A stretch of 64,000 bases of DNA from Euglena gracilis (lineage: Eukaryota > Euglenida > Euglenophyceae > Euglenales), in NCBI GenBank assembly GCA_039621445.1, contig CP154954.1, positions 9,939,521 through 10,003,520 on the forward strand, written 5' to 3'. A program made the position numbers and the translations under genes. The notes below the pieces were generated by a model. The model saw nothing but the letters and a program-made list of their open reading frames with translations, was not told where the DNA came from and searched no databases. Below, one piece after another: positions 36,026 through 45,640 of this stretch (position 1 is its first letter; every line of letters starts with the position of its first letter).

Positions 36026-36113
36026 CCCCCCCCCTAATTGTCCCCCCCCCTAATTGGCTAATTGAGGGTCTGAAGGAGCCCGGCCATTAGCCAAATAGGG
36101 GGGGGGGTGAGGG
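36026..36113. repeat. C-run/G-run foldback, TAATTGGC core (second copy)
   Basis: CCCCCCCCTAATTG..., CCCCCCCCTAATTGGCTAATTG, then GCCATTAGCCAAATAGGGGG. The loop differs from the 35,738 copy, while the core is kept. Confidence 0.7.
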
Positions 36114-36430
36114 TATGTACCTCCCCCCCGGGAGGCCGAAATTGGGGGGGAGGTACACAATGGGGGGGGTACCCAAGTCCCGACCCTCGAACAGCCCAAA
36201 AGGGGTCGTTTTTGGCAACTTTTTGGATGTTCGTAATAAATGGTCAATTTTTAAGCACATTTGCCAAATATCACTTTTTGAAAACGTCCCAAAAACGTCG
36301 ATTTTTGAGCACTTTTTTTGGAAGTTCTTTAAAAAAATTGTTATGACAGTGAGCTACCATCCCCCCCCCCAATTATGTACCTCCCCCCCAGGGGGTGCAT
36401 AATGGGGGGGGTACATAATGGGGGGGGATG
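36114..36430. repeat. Two ATTATGTACC-core foldbacks
   Basis: 36,114-36,168: TATGTACCTCCCCCC answered by GGGGGGAGGTACACAATGG. 36,361-36,427: CCCCAATTATGTACCTCCCC answered by TGCATAATGG and GGTACATAATGGGG. These share the core with 26,128-26,162 and 26,331-26,388. The 190 bp between them holds no supported gene. Confidence 0.65.
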
Positions 36431-36864
36431 GTAACCCTAGGAGGCTAGGCGCGCCGCTCGGGGGGGTCCGGGACCCCCCCTCCCCCCCCTGCACAGCCCC
36501 TGCGCGGCCGCTCGCCCCCCCCCCCTCATAGCCAAGAAAAAAACTTTCGTGAAAAAATCGCGACTTTTTTGAGGTCCAAATATGACCAAAAATGACCATT
36601 TGCGGACATAAAATGGCAAAATTGGGGGCCGCACGCTCTGCGCGCGGCCAAAAAAGCACTTTTTCGGTCAAAAATGCCCAAAAATGGCAAAAAATGGACC
36701 CGAATATTTGGACCCGAATATCACCGATTTTAGGATGCGCACTGCCCGCGCGGCCGCCCTCAGACCCCCCTCCCCCCCCTCCCCCCCGGCGCGCGCCCGC
36801 GCGGCCGCTCGCCCCCCCCCTCAGCCCCCCCCCCCCGCTGTGCCTAGCCTCCCTAGGGGGGTTG

Positions 36865-37045
36865 GTACGCCGTGGCGAGGGGGTCCGAATAGGGGGGGAA
36901 TGGCCGGAAAATGGCGTGGCGAGGGGGTCTCGGATGGGGGGGAGGGGTGTACCATGGTTGCACAATGAAAAATGTGTTGGGTGGCGTGGCGAGGGGGTCC
37001 GGCTGGGGGGGGGGAGGGGGGGTAAATGGCGTGGCGAGGCCCTCG
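36865..37045. repeat. Minisatellite GGCGTGGCGAGGGGGTC
   Basis: Four spaced copies of (G)GTGGCGAGG(G)GGTC occur (about 36,862, 36,914, 36,983, 37,030), each followed by a G-run. The frames through it are Gly/Arg/Pro-rich artefacts. Confidence 0.7.
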
Positions 37046-37189
37046 GAGAGGGGGGGGGAGGGGTGTACCAACCCCCCCTAGGATCGGCCGACCCCACGAC
37101 CTCGACCCCCCTGTCAAAAAAATTAGAATTTTTTGGGGGAGCATGCCATCAGCCAGCCGTCGGCCAGCCGTGTGACTCAGGAAAATGAG

Positions 37190-37378
37190 GTTGGCCACAT
37201 CCTTGGAGGCGGACGGACGGACGGACGGACGGCTGGTGAAAAAAGCGAAGGTCCGGACGGACGGCTGACCTTGTGGGCTTGGTCCAGACGGCTGAAGAAA
37301 ATGCACTTGGTCCAGCTAGCCGGCTAGCCGGCTGGCCGGCTGGCCGGCTAGCCGGCCGGGTCTTTGGAAGCGCAGGCG
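37190..37378. repeat. GGAC and CCGGCTGG/CTAG short repeats
   Basis: (GGAC)n at 37,207-37,233 is followed by GGTCCGGACGGACGGCTG and a CCGGCTAG/CCGGCTGG tract at 37,318-37,355. There is no coding support. A similar (GGAC)n tract lies at 52,379-52,413 upstream of copy 2. Confidence 0.7.
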
Positions 37379-37582
37379 TCTCAGTGCACGCGACTCTGGA
37401 GCTTGGGTGGCTGCCGCGGCTAGCCACCCATCTGGCTAGCCGCGGCCAGCCGCGGCTGGCTGGCTGGCAAAAAAAAGGAGGAGGTCTGGCCAGCCAAGAT
37501 TCGGTGTTCTGTCCCGAAACTTTCTTCCGCTTCATTTTGTTGGACTAGTCCTTTTCCTCTTTTGATATTGGAAGTGTATCGT

Positions 37583-37653
37583 GCACACAGTGTAGTTGGT
37601 GCAGCATGCAGTTCGGAACTGTCAGGTCGCGGGTTCAAACCCCGCTGTGTGCA
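37583..37653 (+). tRNA. tRNA-like sequence (Pro CGG-like), copy 1
   Basis: The acceptor GCACACA (37,583-37,589) pairs perfectly with TGTGTGC, followed by discriminator A. The T arm is a perfect GCGGG-TTCAAAC-CCCGC with a B-box GGTTCAAACCC. The variable loop has 5 bases. The anticodon arm TGCAG-TTCGGAA-CTGTC places CGG at positions 34-36, with two weak pairs. The D arm is imperfect (GTAG...CAGC, short loop) and position 8 is not T. It may be a tRNA gene, a pseudogene, or the head of a tRNA-derived SINE. The frame on the opposite strand (RGLNPRPDSSELHAA) is the usual shadow of a tRNA. Confidence 0.5.
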
Positions 37654-37816
37654 AGTTTTCCTCACTGGAAACTCTCGTTTTTTTGAAGAAATTATGAATC
37701 ACCCTCACGCAAAAAAAAACTTGCATCCCCAATTCTTCTCCTTCAGTGTCACAATGCCGTTTCGGGTGGAAGCGGTGTGGGATAGTTATGATGAAAGTAC
37801 AGGGTGCTGAAATGTA

Positions 37817-38260
37817 GTGAAAATACAGGAACTTATTGCTTTATGGAAAGAGGGCCAACATCACCACATGCAGGCCACTCAGGCCTTTGCTCTGAACAAA
37901 TCCACATTCGATCGAGCAGAGGCCTGCCTGCAACACGGTGACAGGCCCTTGGTGGGTCTACTTGTTTTCTGCTTGGTACTTGCTACTTGCATCACAAGTT
38001 TCAAGTCTGAAGACAGATTTCACAGACATTTTGTCCTTAGATGCTGGTTTTCTTCTGAAACTTCCATTTTTGTTTCTTGCGTTCTTTATTTGCTGTTCGA
38101 CAAATGTTCTTGGAAACCAAAAAATTGGGGGAGAAGTTTTTCAATCTGGCAAACGGCCCAAAATTTTGCATTTCACATTTTTTGCGATGTCATGGTTTTT
38201 TTTTTGGGCCAGATGTGGTGGCCAGTTTTGGGCCAGATGTTCCATCCAGTTTTGGGCTAG
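37817..38260 (+). CDS. Hypothetical 147-codon frame, copy 1
   Basis: A frame beginning MKIQELIALWKEGQHHHMQA, with a hydrophobic stretch LVGLLVFCLVLATCI at about residues 45-60 and Trp/Phe-rich text after residue 100. An upstream short frame (MPFRVEAVWDSYDESTGC, 37,754-37,810) ends a few bases before it. The two could be exon remnants. Copy 2 (53,511-53,954) is almost identical, but the duplication is recent, so conservation is uninformative. The last 20 codons overlap the TTTTGGGCCAGATGTGG repeat (three copies, 38,199-38,285). No family is recognised. Confidence 0.25.
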   Translation: MKIQELIALWKEGQHHHMQATQAFALNKSTFDRAEACLQHGDRPLVGLLVFCLVLATCITSFKSEDRFHRHFVLRCWFSSETSIFVSCVLYLLFDKCSWKPKNWGRSFSIWQTAQNFAFHIFCDVMVFFLGQMWWPVLGQMFHPVLG

Positions 38261-39064
38261 ATGTGGTGGCCAGTTTTGGGCCACAGGATACTCTCAGGAA
38301 GGAGTTGTTTGGGTGCCATTCTCTTGGAAAGGGGGGGCAGAAAAGCGTTTTGTTTCCTTTTTTTTTGGCAAAATATGTGTTGTTCAACGAGAAAAATGTC
38401 AGTAAAATTTGACTGTGCCAAAAGTTTGTTTACTTTATTGACCTTCGTTTTTTTCACCTCCTCAAAAGTATGAGTTTTTAGGACGGAAAATTTTGAGGTT
38501 TTTTGTGAAAAAAGTTTTTTTCCATCAAAAATCACGTGTTTTTGGGTTTTATTTTTCAAAAAACTTTTCTGGGCAAAATCCCCGTTTTCCCGAAAACGGT
38601 GAAAATGTTGTGGTGGGTGTGGGGGGGGCCCCCTTCCGGTTCTTCCGGCGCAGTCTTTTGGTGCTGCCGTCAAATATGTTGAAGAAATGTTCATCCACCC
38701 GAAAAATAAATAGCATTGGACTCCCTGCAGGCGCACTCACGGCAATGCTGGAGCGTGCACACCAGGAAAAACCGAAGGGCAGGGCCGATTTCTTGATTTG
38801 ACGCGACGAGTGGAGGGAAGCCGTGACTGCTTTTCGGAAGGAAGGAAATTTTTTTTTTTGGTCCGGCCGGCTGGCAAGACAGACATTGGTCCGGCTTGAC
38901 GGACGGCTGGCGAAAAAATGCTTCGTCCGGACGGACGGTTGGGCGTCCAGCATTGGTCCGGCTGAAGAGGTCCGGACGGCTCGGACGGCTAGCCGGCCAG
39001 CCGCCCCCCTTGTGGTGGTGGAGCTCAATAATCTCCCTTCAAGGTCATGTTTATCATTGGGGGT
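38261..39064. other. Unassigned interior sequence
   Basis: AT-rich runs, then a GGTCCGGCCGGCTGGC / GGACGGACGGCTGG short-repeat tract (38,860-39,000). It shares AATCTCCCTTCAAGGTCATG with 24,920. No gene is supported. The same content is in copy 2 (53,955-54,765). Confidence 0.4.
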
Positions 39065-39441
39065 GGTTTGGGTCACGGGGAGGTCACGGGGGGGGGGTCA
39101 CAGGGGGAACACCACATTTTTGGTGGCAAAATTAGGAATCACCGAGCCGGATTTTTTGTGGAAAAATTCCACAAATTAGGAATCCCCACACCTGAAATTA
39201 GGAATTTGACACCAAATTAGGAATCACCAAGCCCAAATTTGAAAATTTTACACCTCAAAATTAGGAATCTGCATGAGAATTTTATCAAATTAGGCATCAC
39301 CGGCCAAAAATTTTCCCAACAAAATTTCGCCGAAAAGGGTCCTTGTTCGGGTCACGGGGGGGTCACGGGGGGGGGTCACGGGGGGGTCACGGGAGTAACA
39401 CCCCCATTGGTGGGGGTTGCATTTTCAGGTTGCATTTGGGT
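39065..39441. repeat. GGTCACGGGG minisatellites flanking AATTAGGAATC repeats
   Basis: GGTCACGGGG(A/G)GGTCACGGGG clusters at 39,065-39,105 and 39,350-39,395 enclose about 190 bp of spaced AAATTAGGAAT(C/T) words. The gypsy insertion site follows, with TGGGT as the last five bases (39,437-39,441). Confidence 0.75.
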
Positions 39442-39615
39442 TGAAGCTTTTCTCCTTGAACTGGAACTTCTCCAAACAACTTGATAGTTCCAAACTTGAA
39501 ATGTCCTACCTCTTGTTATAATCGTGTCCAAGACACAGCCACAGGCAAAGCACGTAATGTGCACTGCCAAACAACGAGAAAACCAAAACTGTGAAGAGGA
39601 GGTGAGAGGAATGTA

Positions 39616-40857
39616 TTGCATTAGAAGAAATACGGTGGTGGGGCGAACCGAATCCACCGACCAGTGGCACAGCCTACTGGATTTGAAGAGTTCAGGGGAG
39701 TAAGGCTATGTACAGAGGCACGCTGGTGAAGGGAGGGAAGGTAAAAGGGGCCAGCTTAGAGGATAGTATAAGGCGCGAGGTGCGGGGGCAGGTAAGAGGG
39801 GTGAGCTTAGCGAAATGATCTCGTCGTGCTGCGGGTGCACAGGCGATTTGTAATCCTGTTCTCGATCTCCGCAATTCTGATTGGTCATTGTGATCTGGAT
39901 TGGGTGGACGGGCCCTTCGTTTCCTACTGCACCAGGTTCGGGTCACGAGGTGCGCTTGAAGAGGTTGTATGGTGGACCCGGCTGGCACATGGCTTTAGGT
40001 CCCTCACGGGGGTTCAGCCCCCCTTCAGTTGTGTGCGACTTCTGCACCTCCATGGTGGACATCCGGAGAGAGTTCTCGGCTTTTGGTATTCCATTTCAGG
40101 TGTTTGGAGCTCAGCCTCGGGGCTGTGAAGTACAGTAGGGTTTATGAGCTTCAGGGAGGCTATGGTCAGCGAGCTCTTCGGGGCATTGTCCCCAAACCAA
40201 TTGTCGTCCAACCTCCCGGGCCAGAGTCATGCTTATTCCTTGCCAGCAGGTCCCCTCGACGCCCCTCCTCTCCCAGGCGTCGTGTTGTCCTGCTAGCAGC
40301 TTGATGCAATTACCAACAAAGGTGAGCGCACCATCCCCCATGCCACCATAACAGTCCAAGACAAAGGGTATGAATGTCCAGCCTCTGCGTTGGCAACCAT
40401 CTCCATACTTCTTTATCTTGTCCTGCTCTTGTTCCTCATGCCACTTGCCAATGTCCTGCAAGCCATCGCGATTTCGCGAAGGCGCAAGTGGGTGACGAAT
40501 GGTGACGTCGATGGCTGCCGGGCCGTTTGCATCGTACCTCATGACGAATACGGCGCCTGGTCGTGAGCCACCTGGGCAACTTTCTTCCCTTCTGGCTGGG
40601 AAGCCTGCACGCTGCGCGAGCCCGAGGATGTGCGATTGCACCGCATTGTGCCGCCGGACTATGTTGTTTTTGTGGCAGCAGACAAGGTGGTGGCCTCTAA
40701 CACTTGTGGGGTTGTGGCACCTTGAGCAGACAGGTGGGCTGTCCGTAGCGCTGACCACCGGGGCACCCAGACACCACTGGACGATCGCCTGAAATTCTCT
40801 GGTGGGAATCAGTGTTTTGGTCGAGGCACACGGTGTCACTGAGGCCCATGCCATGGC
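39616..40857 (-). mobile_element. 5'-truncated non-LTR retrotransposon inserted in LTR
   Basis: A 1,242-bp insertion flanked by an exact 11-bp target duplication AGAGGAATGTA (39,605-39,615 and 40,858-40,868). The other three LTRs lack it. It carries only the element's 3' end on the minus strand: the last part of the RT linker, zinc knuckle, endonuclease and 3' UTR. The 3' end lacks a poly(A) tail. Near it lies a conserved segment (39,632-39,687, ACGGTGGTGGGGCGAACCG...) shared with the fragment at 52,503. Confidence 0.9.
40111..40857 (-). pseudogene. Non-LTR zinc knuckle and restriction-like endonuclease domain
   Basis: The frame reads from 40,857 to 40,111. The zinc knuckle is CSRCHNPTSVRGHHLVCC (CX2C...HX3-4C). 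RRHNAVQSHI follows, then an endonuclease-like segment GGSRPGAVFVM ... AIDVTIRHPLAPS and a C-terminal region IGKWHEEQEQDKIKKYG ... RGWTFIPFVLDCYGGMGD. This arrangement is typical of non-LTR elements that cleave the target with a PD-(D/E)XK-like nuclease. The expected Asp of the RPD motif is Gly here. The frame opens 90 bases upstream inside the LTR (MSPSWQLPAAQEFTVNC), so the apparent start is chimeric. The element's own start is lost. Confidence 0.8.
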
Positions 40858-41013
40858 AGAGGAATGTACAATTACAGTAGCGAAACTGTCCGCGAAGCAG
40901 TTGACAGTGAATTCCTGAGCAGCAGGGAGCTGCCAGGAAGGAGACATCGCAAAGCGACGCCTGGGTGAGAGGAAAGTGATCTGTGCACTGGTAAATCAGG
41001 CTACGGCGTTACA

Positions 41014-41026
41014 ATCTCCCCCTCGC
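41014..41026 (-). promoter_or_regulatory. Polypurine tract, copy A
   Basis: Reading on the minus strand, GCGAGGGGGAGAT lies immediately before the 3' LTR start TGTAACG. This is the expected primer for plus-strand synthesis. Confidence 0.75.
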
Positions 41027-41217
41027 AAACAGGCAGGGCAGGTTTGCGACAAATGACGCCGTTTCTCAATGGGTTGCCGAATGAAATTCAGCATCCTCAG
41101 CAGAGACTTTGGGTCTGGATTGGGGTCAAAGATCAGAAAACCTTGAAGGTACTCACCTCAGGCTTCCATGGGCTCCTACTTGGTTCGGATCCTCTTGCGG
41201 AAAAGCCAGGCAGGCAC

Positions 41218-41742
41218 TCAAAGTTGAAGAGTTTGGTTTGCTAACTCATCAGAGAAGCAAAACAGGGTAGCCATGCGGACAGGAATTCGGGAGGCAAGGT
41301 CTTGAGCGTTTTTCAGCGGGACATTCAAGTTCTTGGACTCGCAATAATCCACAAAAGCTTTGGTCAGACAACCATCATTGTGGATGAACGCTTTAATTGG
41401 TTCCCAAGTTGCGTCTTGGAGACCATAGCCTTTCAACACAGTCAGGAACCTCCAACCTTGTTTGTACTTGTGAGTCTGGATGGATTCAACTTCAAAAAAT
41501 CCGTCTTCTTCAGTGTTGGGTTCCTCACGTGGGGCTTCAGGTTGATTTGCCTCATCCCGAACGGAAATTTCTGCTTCGTCTTCATTGTCGCTCAGTTCTT
41601 CAGGCTGGTTTGGAAAATGCTTCAGGAACTCGAAGGCGACTTCAACTTCACCTCCCAGTTTCGGGGATGCTCTCAGCAAAACAGCGGAGTGCTTGACTTG
41701 GATGGTCCAAACCATTGAGATCCCAGTTTTACAGTTGGCCAT
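41218..41742 (-). pseudogene. Integrase tail and chromodomain, copy A
   Basis: A 174-codon frame following the integrase in another phase. Residues about 85-145 form a chromodomain: FFEVESIQTHKYKQGWRFLT, then VLKGYGLQDATWEP and a C-terminal helix. Copy B has VWKGYGLQDETWEP at the same place, so copy A has lost the aromatic-cage Trp and a neighbouring acidic residue. Before the chromodomain is an acidic stretch (LSDNEDEAEISVRDE). One base is missing between the integrase frame (ends GSQWFGPSKSSTPLFC) and this one, in both copies. In chromoviruses this domain directs integration to marked chromatin. Confidence 0.85.
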
Positions 41743-42506
41743 TGGGGAAACCGATTGCGATGGACCAGGACATAGTCATTGACTTGATAGACAGCGCTTG
41801 ACCTTCCACGGTTGTTTCTCTGAAGCGCCTTTTCTCTGAGAGCTTTCAGCAGTTGGACAGCGGACTCTTGAAGAGAAATTTGGTTGGTGATCCAGGTTTG
41901 GACATTCGGGTTGGCATCAGGCTCAGGGACAAGGTCAGGTTGCCAGGCGGGTCGACCGAAGAAAAGTTCAGCGGGGCACAGTTGGGTTGATGAGTGAACT
42001 TGGTTGTTCATCATCCAGGTGCACAGGGGAACAAGGCGAATCCAGTCCTTTGATTTTTGGCTTGCCATCAAACACCGCATGTTTTGTACAAAACTCCGAT
42101 TCATCCTTTCGCACAAACCATTGTTCTCAGGCCTTCGGGGGGTTGAGAAATTTACTTTCACTTTCATGGCCTTCAGGGCGGATTGCCAAAATCCTCTTTC
42201 TGAAACGAAACGCACATCGTTGTCACTGAATATTTCTTTGGGGCGACCGAACTTCTGAATCCATTCTCTGATCACAAGTTCCAGAACACCTTCTGCATCG
42301 ATCCGTTTGCGGCAGGGGATGAACTGGGCAAAGCGGGACAAACCACAGACAATTGTCAAAATGTAGTCCTTGCCAGCATATTCATCCATCGAGATGAAAT
42401 CAACATACAAAATTTCATTCACCATCGAAGGGATCGGCAACGCACCAACCAATCCTCGGTCTTTGGCTGAGTTCGGTTTTGCTTCAGCACAGATTCTGCA
42501 AGACAA
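41673..42506 (-). pseudogene. Integrase core, copy A
   Basis: Starts at the zinc-binding cysteines (CRICAEAK). It continues with the rve core: Asp36 in LYVDFISMDEY, Asp95/Asp97 in FSDNDVRF, and Glu133 in PENNGLCERMN, the DDE set. A GPY-like segment (KLGSQWFGP) lies at the end before the shared frameshift. The HH half of the zinc domain (CHTINGHPG) is in the preceding frame, separated by an in-frame TAA that copy B lacks. Confidence 0.9.
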
Positions 42507-42512
42507 AATGGT

Positions 42513-43655
42513 TTACCGAACTTCTTCCATCAGGTCTTTCAGAGTCAAGTCAACGTGGAAATTGCTTTTCAGGAACCAGGTTGTCCTTTCGATTCCAGGA
42601 TGTCCATTGATCGTGTGACACCAGACAATTGTGTCAGGCAATTTTCCTTTCGGTAGGGCAAGCTTCTTTTCATTCCACAATTTGTTCTCGTCGCGGTAAA
42701 ACATGGTTCCGTCAATCAGGGTTGCAGTGTGAGGTTGGATTCTCCCCCAAACTTGTGCATTCTCCTCTTGATAGTCCTGGGCGCAAAGGTCCTTCATTTG
42801 TTCCAAAGCCTCCATTCTCAGATCAAGCTGGATGTCCATTCTTTGGAAAGCTTGTCGGGCAAGGTCCTCACTGTCAGCTTGGAAAAGTTCACAAAACTTT
42901 TCACGGGAGAGCATATCACAGAGTTCATTCTTGGCACCAGGGATGTGATGGATGTGGAGTCGGAACTGGGACAGGAAAACCCACCAGCGTTTCAGTCGGG
43001 CATTCTCAGGGGGGTTCCCGCGAACAAAGTACGAAACGGCAGCTTGGTCGCACAGCCAGACAATGGGCAGGTGTGAGAGGATTCGGCGTTGAGACGCAAT
43101 GCCCAACACCCCACCCAGCAATTCTTGTTCGTAGGTAGCGTAATTTTGGCGTGCGGGCGACCATTTCCAATTAAAATGGCCGAGCGGCACGAGAACTTCG
43201 CTTTCAGTGTGGGTGTGTTTCAGGGTTCCATCACGGTTGACTCCGATCACAGCACCAAACGACTCAGTTTTGTCTTTGCTCAACTTTTGCCATTGGTAGA
43301 GGCTTGCACCGCCACCAACATCATAGGCGTCAGTGACAATCAGAATTTCTCCATCACTGTTGGGGACTCCCAAATTTCTGGCATCGGCAAGTTTGGCTTT
43401 CAAGGTCTCAAAAGCAGATTGATGTTCATCGGTCCATTTGAACGGAACACCCTTTTTGGTCAGGTCAGTCAGAATGGCTGATGTGAAAGAGAACCTTGGG
43501 ATGTGGCGGCGATAGAAGTTGAGGGCTCCGAGAAAACGTTGAAGGGACTTGAGATCTTTCACTTGGACACGCTGCAAAGCCTCAATTTTCTTTGTCGAGG
43601 GTTTCCACCAGCCATTTTCCAGTTGATATCCGAGGTACTCCAGACTTTCTTTCAT
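42513..43655 (-). pseudogene. RT connection, RNase H and integrase zinc half, copy A
   Basis: 380 codons. Residues 1-95 are the RT thumb/connection (FMKESLEYLGYQL, LQRFLGALNFYRRHIP, WTDEHQSAFETLKAKL). RNase H spans about 100-250, with candidate catalytic residues Asp109 (VTDAYDVGGGASLY), Glu177 (YEQELLGG), Asp203 (WLCDQAAV) and Asp247 (GAKNELCDMLSR). The integrase N-terminal HTINGHPG lies at 347-354. The frame is offset by one base from the RT frame upstream. Confidence 0.9.
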
Positions 43656-43675
43656 GAACTCACACTTGCTAAGTT

Positions 43676-44977
43676 TTATTCTGAGGTGATCTTGTCGGGC
43701 GACTTCGAAAACTCTCTCAAAATCTCATGGTGTTGTTCCAACGTGTGGGTTCCAATTCCAACGTCATCAAAGAAGGCGGCAACAACACATCCTTGCCCCA
43801 GGAGTTCCTTGGCTCTGGGTCTGCGTCGAAAATCATCGATGACTTTGTTCATTAGCTCTTGGAACACTCCAGGGGCATTGCTCAGACAAAAAGGCATCAC
43901 CCTCCACTTGTACACGCGTCCATTTGGCAAAATAAAGGCAGTCAACTCCTGGGCTCGGAGAGTCAACTCCACCTGCCAAAATCCAGAGCGCATGTCCAGT
44001 TTTGACTTGAAACGCAGGGCGGCCAGGCCTTCAACAGTGGCTTCAAGGTCCGGCAGAAAACCAACGTGGGGAACAGTCTTGCAATTCAACTTGCTGTAAT
44101 CACCAACAAGTCGTTTGGTTTTCGCAATTTTGGTCTCTTTGCCTTTGTCCTTCTCCACCAGGAATGAGCGAGAACAGAATCTGGGAAAATCTGAACCCTT
44201 GAATTCTTCCACCAATCCAGTACTGACAAGTTCCTCAACCTGTCTTTCCATCTCCAAAACATCAGGCTTCGGCATGGAAAAGCATTTCTCGCGAACAGTC
44301 GAACCTTGAAATTCAGGTTTTAGCTCCAGATCCATGGATACCAGTTTCTTGCAGGTACCAGGGGGTGGCAATTCTCCAAAAACATCGGAAAATTCTTGTA
44401 GGATCGATTTGATTGTGGGCTCTGCGTCCAGCTTTTCCAATTCTTGATTGAACTCGCCATGCAAAATGTCCGATTCCTTCCACTGCTTTTGGGTTGCTTG
44501 CATTTGAAGATGTGTGTGCTCCTTTGGGTTGAACAGGGATGCAATTTGTTGGAAATCACTTCGGCAGGCGGGAAAAAACGGGGAAGACGGTTTGGCCTTG
44601 GTGGACCACTCTCCCCCATTGGCGAATTGTCGAACAACGGTTGAAACATCTTGGAGCAATTCGGAAATCTGAAAAATTTGTGAGTCCACTTCACGGGTCA
44701 GTTCAGCCATGAACAAGTCCAAATCCCAGGTTGAATCAAGCTCAAAATCGTCTTTCAGGGAAACTGGCGAGAGATCAGGCAGTTTGGGCTCACAGGGCTT
44801 TGATGGTGTGCAGGGAACACGCGATTTTGGCTCTTGGGCATCAACTTCCACAAAGACCTCCTTTGGTTTGTGAATGGCTTTCAGATCAGACAGACCAAGA
44901 TTTTTGCATCTGCGATGGAGGTGTGCCAAAAGTCTTGGGTCAAGCTCAGACACACGAACTCGGGTGCCGTCCACCAC
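43676..44977 (-). pseudogene. Pre-RT region and reverse transcriptase, copy A
   Basis: 433 codons. Residues 1-235 are a linker with no recognised domain. The RT starts at about residue 237 (MPKPDVLEMERQVEELVSTG), with SRSFLVEKDKG, RLVGDYSKLN, SKLDMRSGFWQVEL, and MPFCLSNAPGVFQELMNKVI. The catalytic box is AAFFDDVGIGT (FFDD at 43,763-43,774), in place of the usual Y(L/V)DD. The frame stops at 43,676, one missing base before the RT thumb resumes in the next frame; copy B has the same lesion. The start shown is only the first Met after an in-frame TAG (CAA in copy B). Confidence 0.92.
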
Positions 44978-44995
44978 AGAAATCAGAGTCCCCCA

Positions 44996-45640
44996 TTAGG
45001 GTTTTGGCAGGACCCTTTGATCTTTTTCGCGCATGAATATCTTTTCATCAGGCACACTGATCTGATCCACAGTCATTCTGTCCAACAGTCTTCTCCAATT
45101 TGTGCTCGAACCTCCAGTCCAGTCAGGGGTCACAAGAACCACTTTGGCCCTGTCCATCCCAATTTTGGTCAATGTCTTTTCCAGTTTGGACCACGGCGGA
45201 TTTGCCCACAGAAACTCAGACTCATTGGCCATCAATTTTGACCAGTCATATTTCCATGCGCTGTTTTCCTTCGAACAGTGGAGCAATTCATGGGCATTGC
45301 CTTGTGAAGCAAACAGGTCCACTCGGATTTTGGTTGGTTCAATTCCAAGATCATTCAGCGCTTTGTCTCGCAAAGTGGGTAGCAACTGATAGCTTTCAGT
45401 GGCAAACATTCGATACATGGAGTAAATGTGTCCTTTTTCCTCACGCAGGGGAATTGCCTCATCACCAATGACGAGACGGGCAGGACGAAACAGGATTCCA
45501 GAAACTTTGGGGTGGTTCAGGAAATCCATACCAAGAACAGCATCGAACGCGGTTGTGTTCAGGACAAGCAGCTTTTGGTGAAAGTCGTTGTTCCCCAGAT
45601 GCAGGGTGGTTTCAGCACACCTTCCGAATACACAACAGTT
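44996..45640 (-). pseudogene. Protease C-terminus and NPPW methyltransferase-like domain, copy A
   Basis: The frame (open from 45,955, in phase with protease from about 45,620) gives the C-terminal half of an aspartic protease (NTTAFDAVLGMDFLNHPKVS). A domain of about 95 residues follows at 45,056-45,337: VDLFASQGNAHELL, CSKENSAWKYDW, LWANPPWSKLEKTL, KVVLVTPDW, WRRLLDRMTV. The NPPW box and its flanks resemble the Dam-like adenine-methyltransferase segment that follows RNase H in DIRS-type retrotransposons. Here it lies between protease and RT. The frame ends at a TAG where copy B has CAA. Confidence 0.6.

Larger units (their letters stand above)
35470..36660. repeat. Direct repeat pair of about 220 bp (35,470-35,705; 36,452-36,660)
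   Basis: Both copies run GGGGGGGTCCGGGACCCCCC, GGCCCCTGCGCGG, GCGACTTTTTTGAGG, ATGACCA(T/A) and AAATGGCAAA(A)TTGGGGG in the same order. The spacer between them carries C/G-run foldbacks. A third partial copy (GCGCGGCCGCTCGCCCCCC) lies at about 36,800. Confidence 0.65.
39442..41013 (-). repeat. 3' LTR of copy A, interrupted
   Basis: The LTR halves are 39,442-39,615 and 40,869-41,013, reading TGAAGCTTTTCTCC...GGCGTTACA on the plus strand. They are split by a non-LTR insertion between GAGGAATGTA and CAATTACAG. The intact LTRs of this family are 319 bp. Confidence 0.93.

Noticed and set aside
36354-37306. Long Pro/Arg/Gly frames on both strands
   Set aside because: They are translations of C/G runs and the GGCGTGGCGAGG minisatellite.
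37420-37665. Minus-strand frame MRKTCTQRGLNPRPDSSELHAA (also at 52,598-53,359)
   Set aside because: It is the reverse-strand translation of the tRNA-like sequence, a common false protein.
40858-40947. N-terminal 30 residues of the 40,111-40,947 frame as part of the endonuclease protein
   Set aside because: They are encoded by the gypsy LTR. The same text starts the short frames in the intact LTRs (47,882-48,070, 55,200-55,388 and 62,240-62,428).
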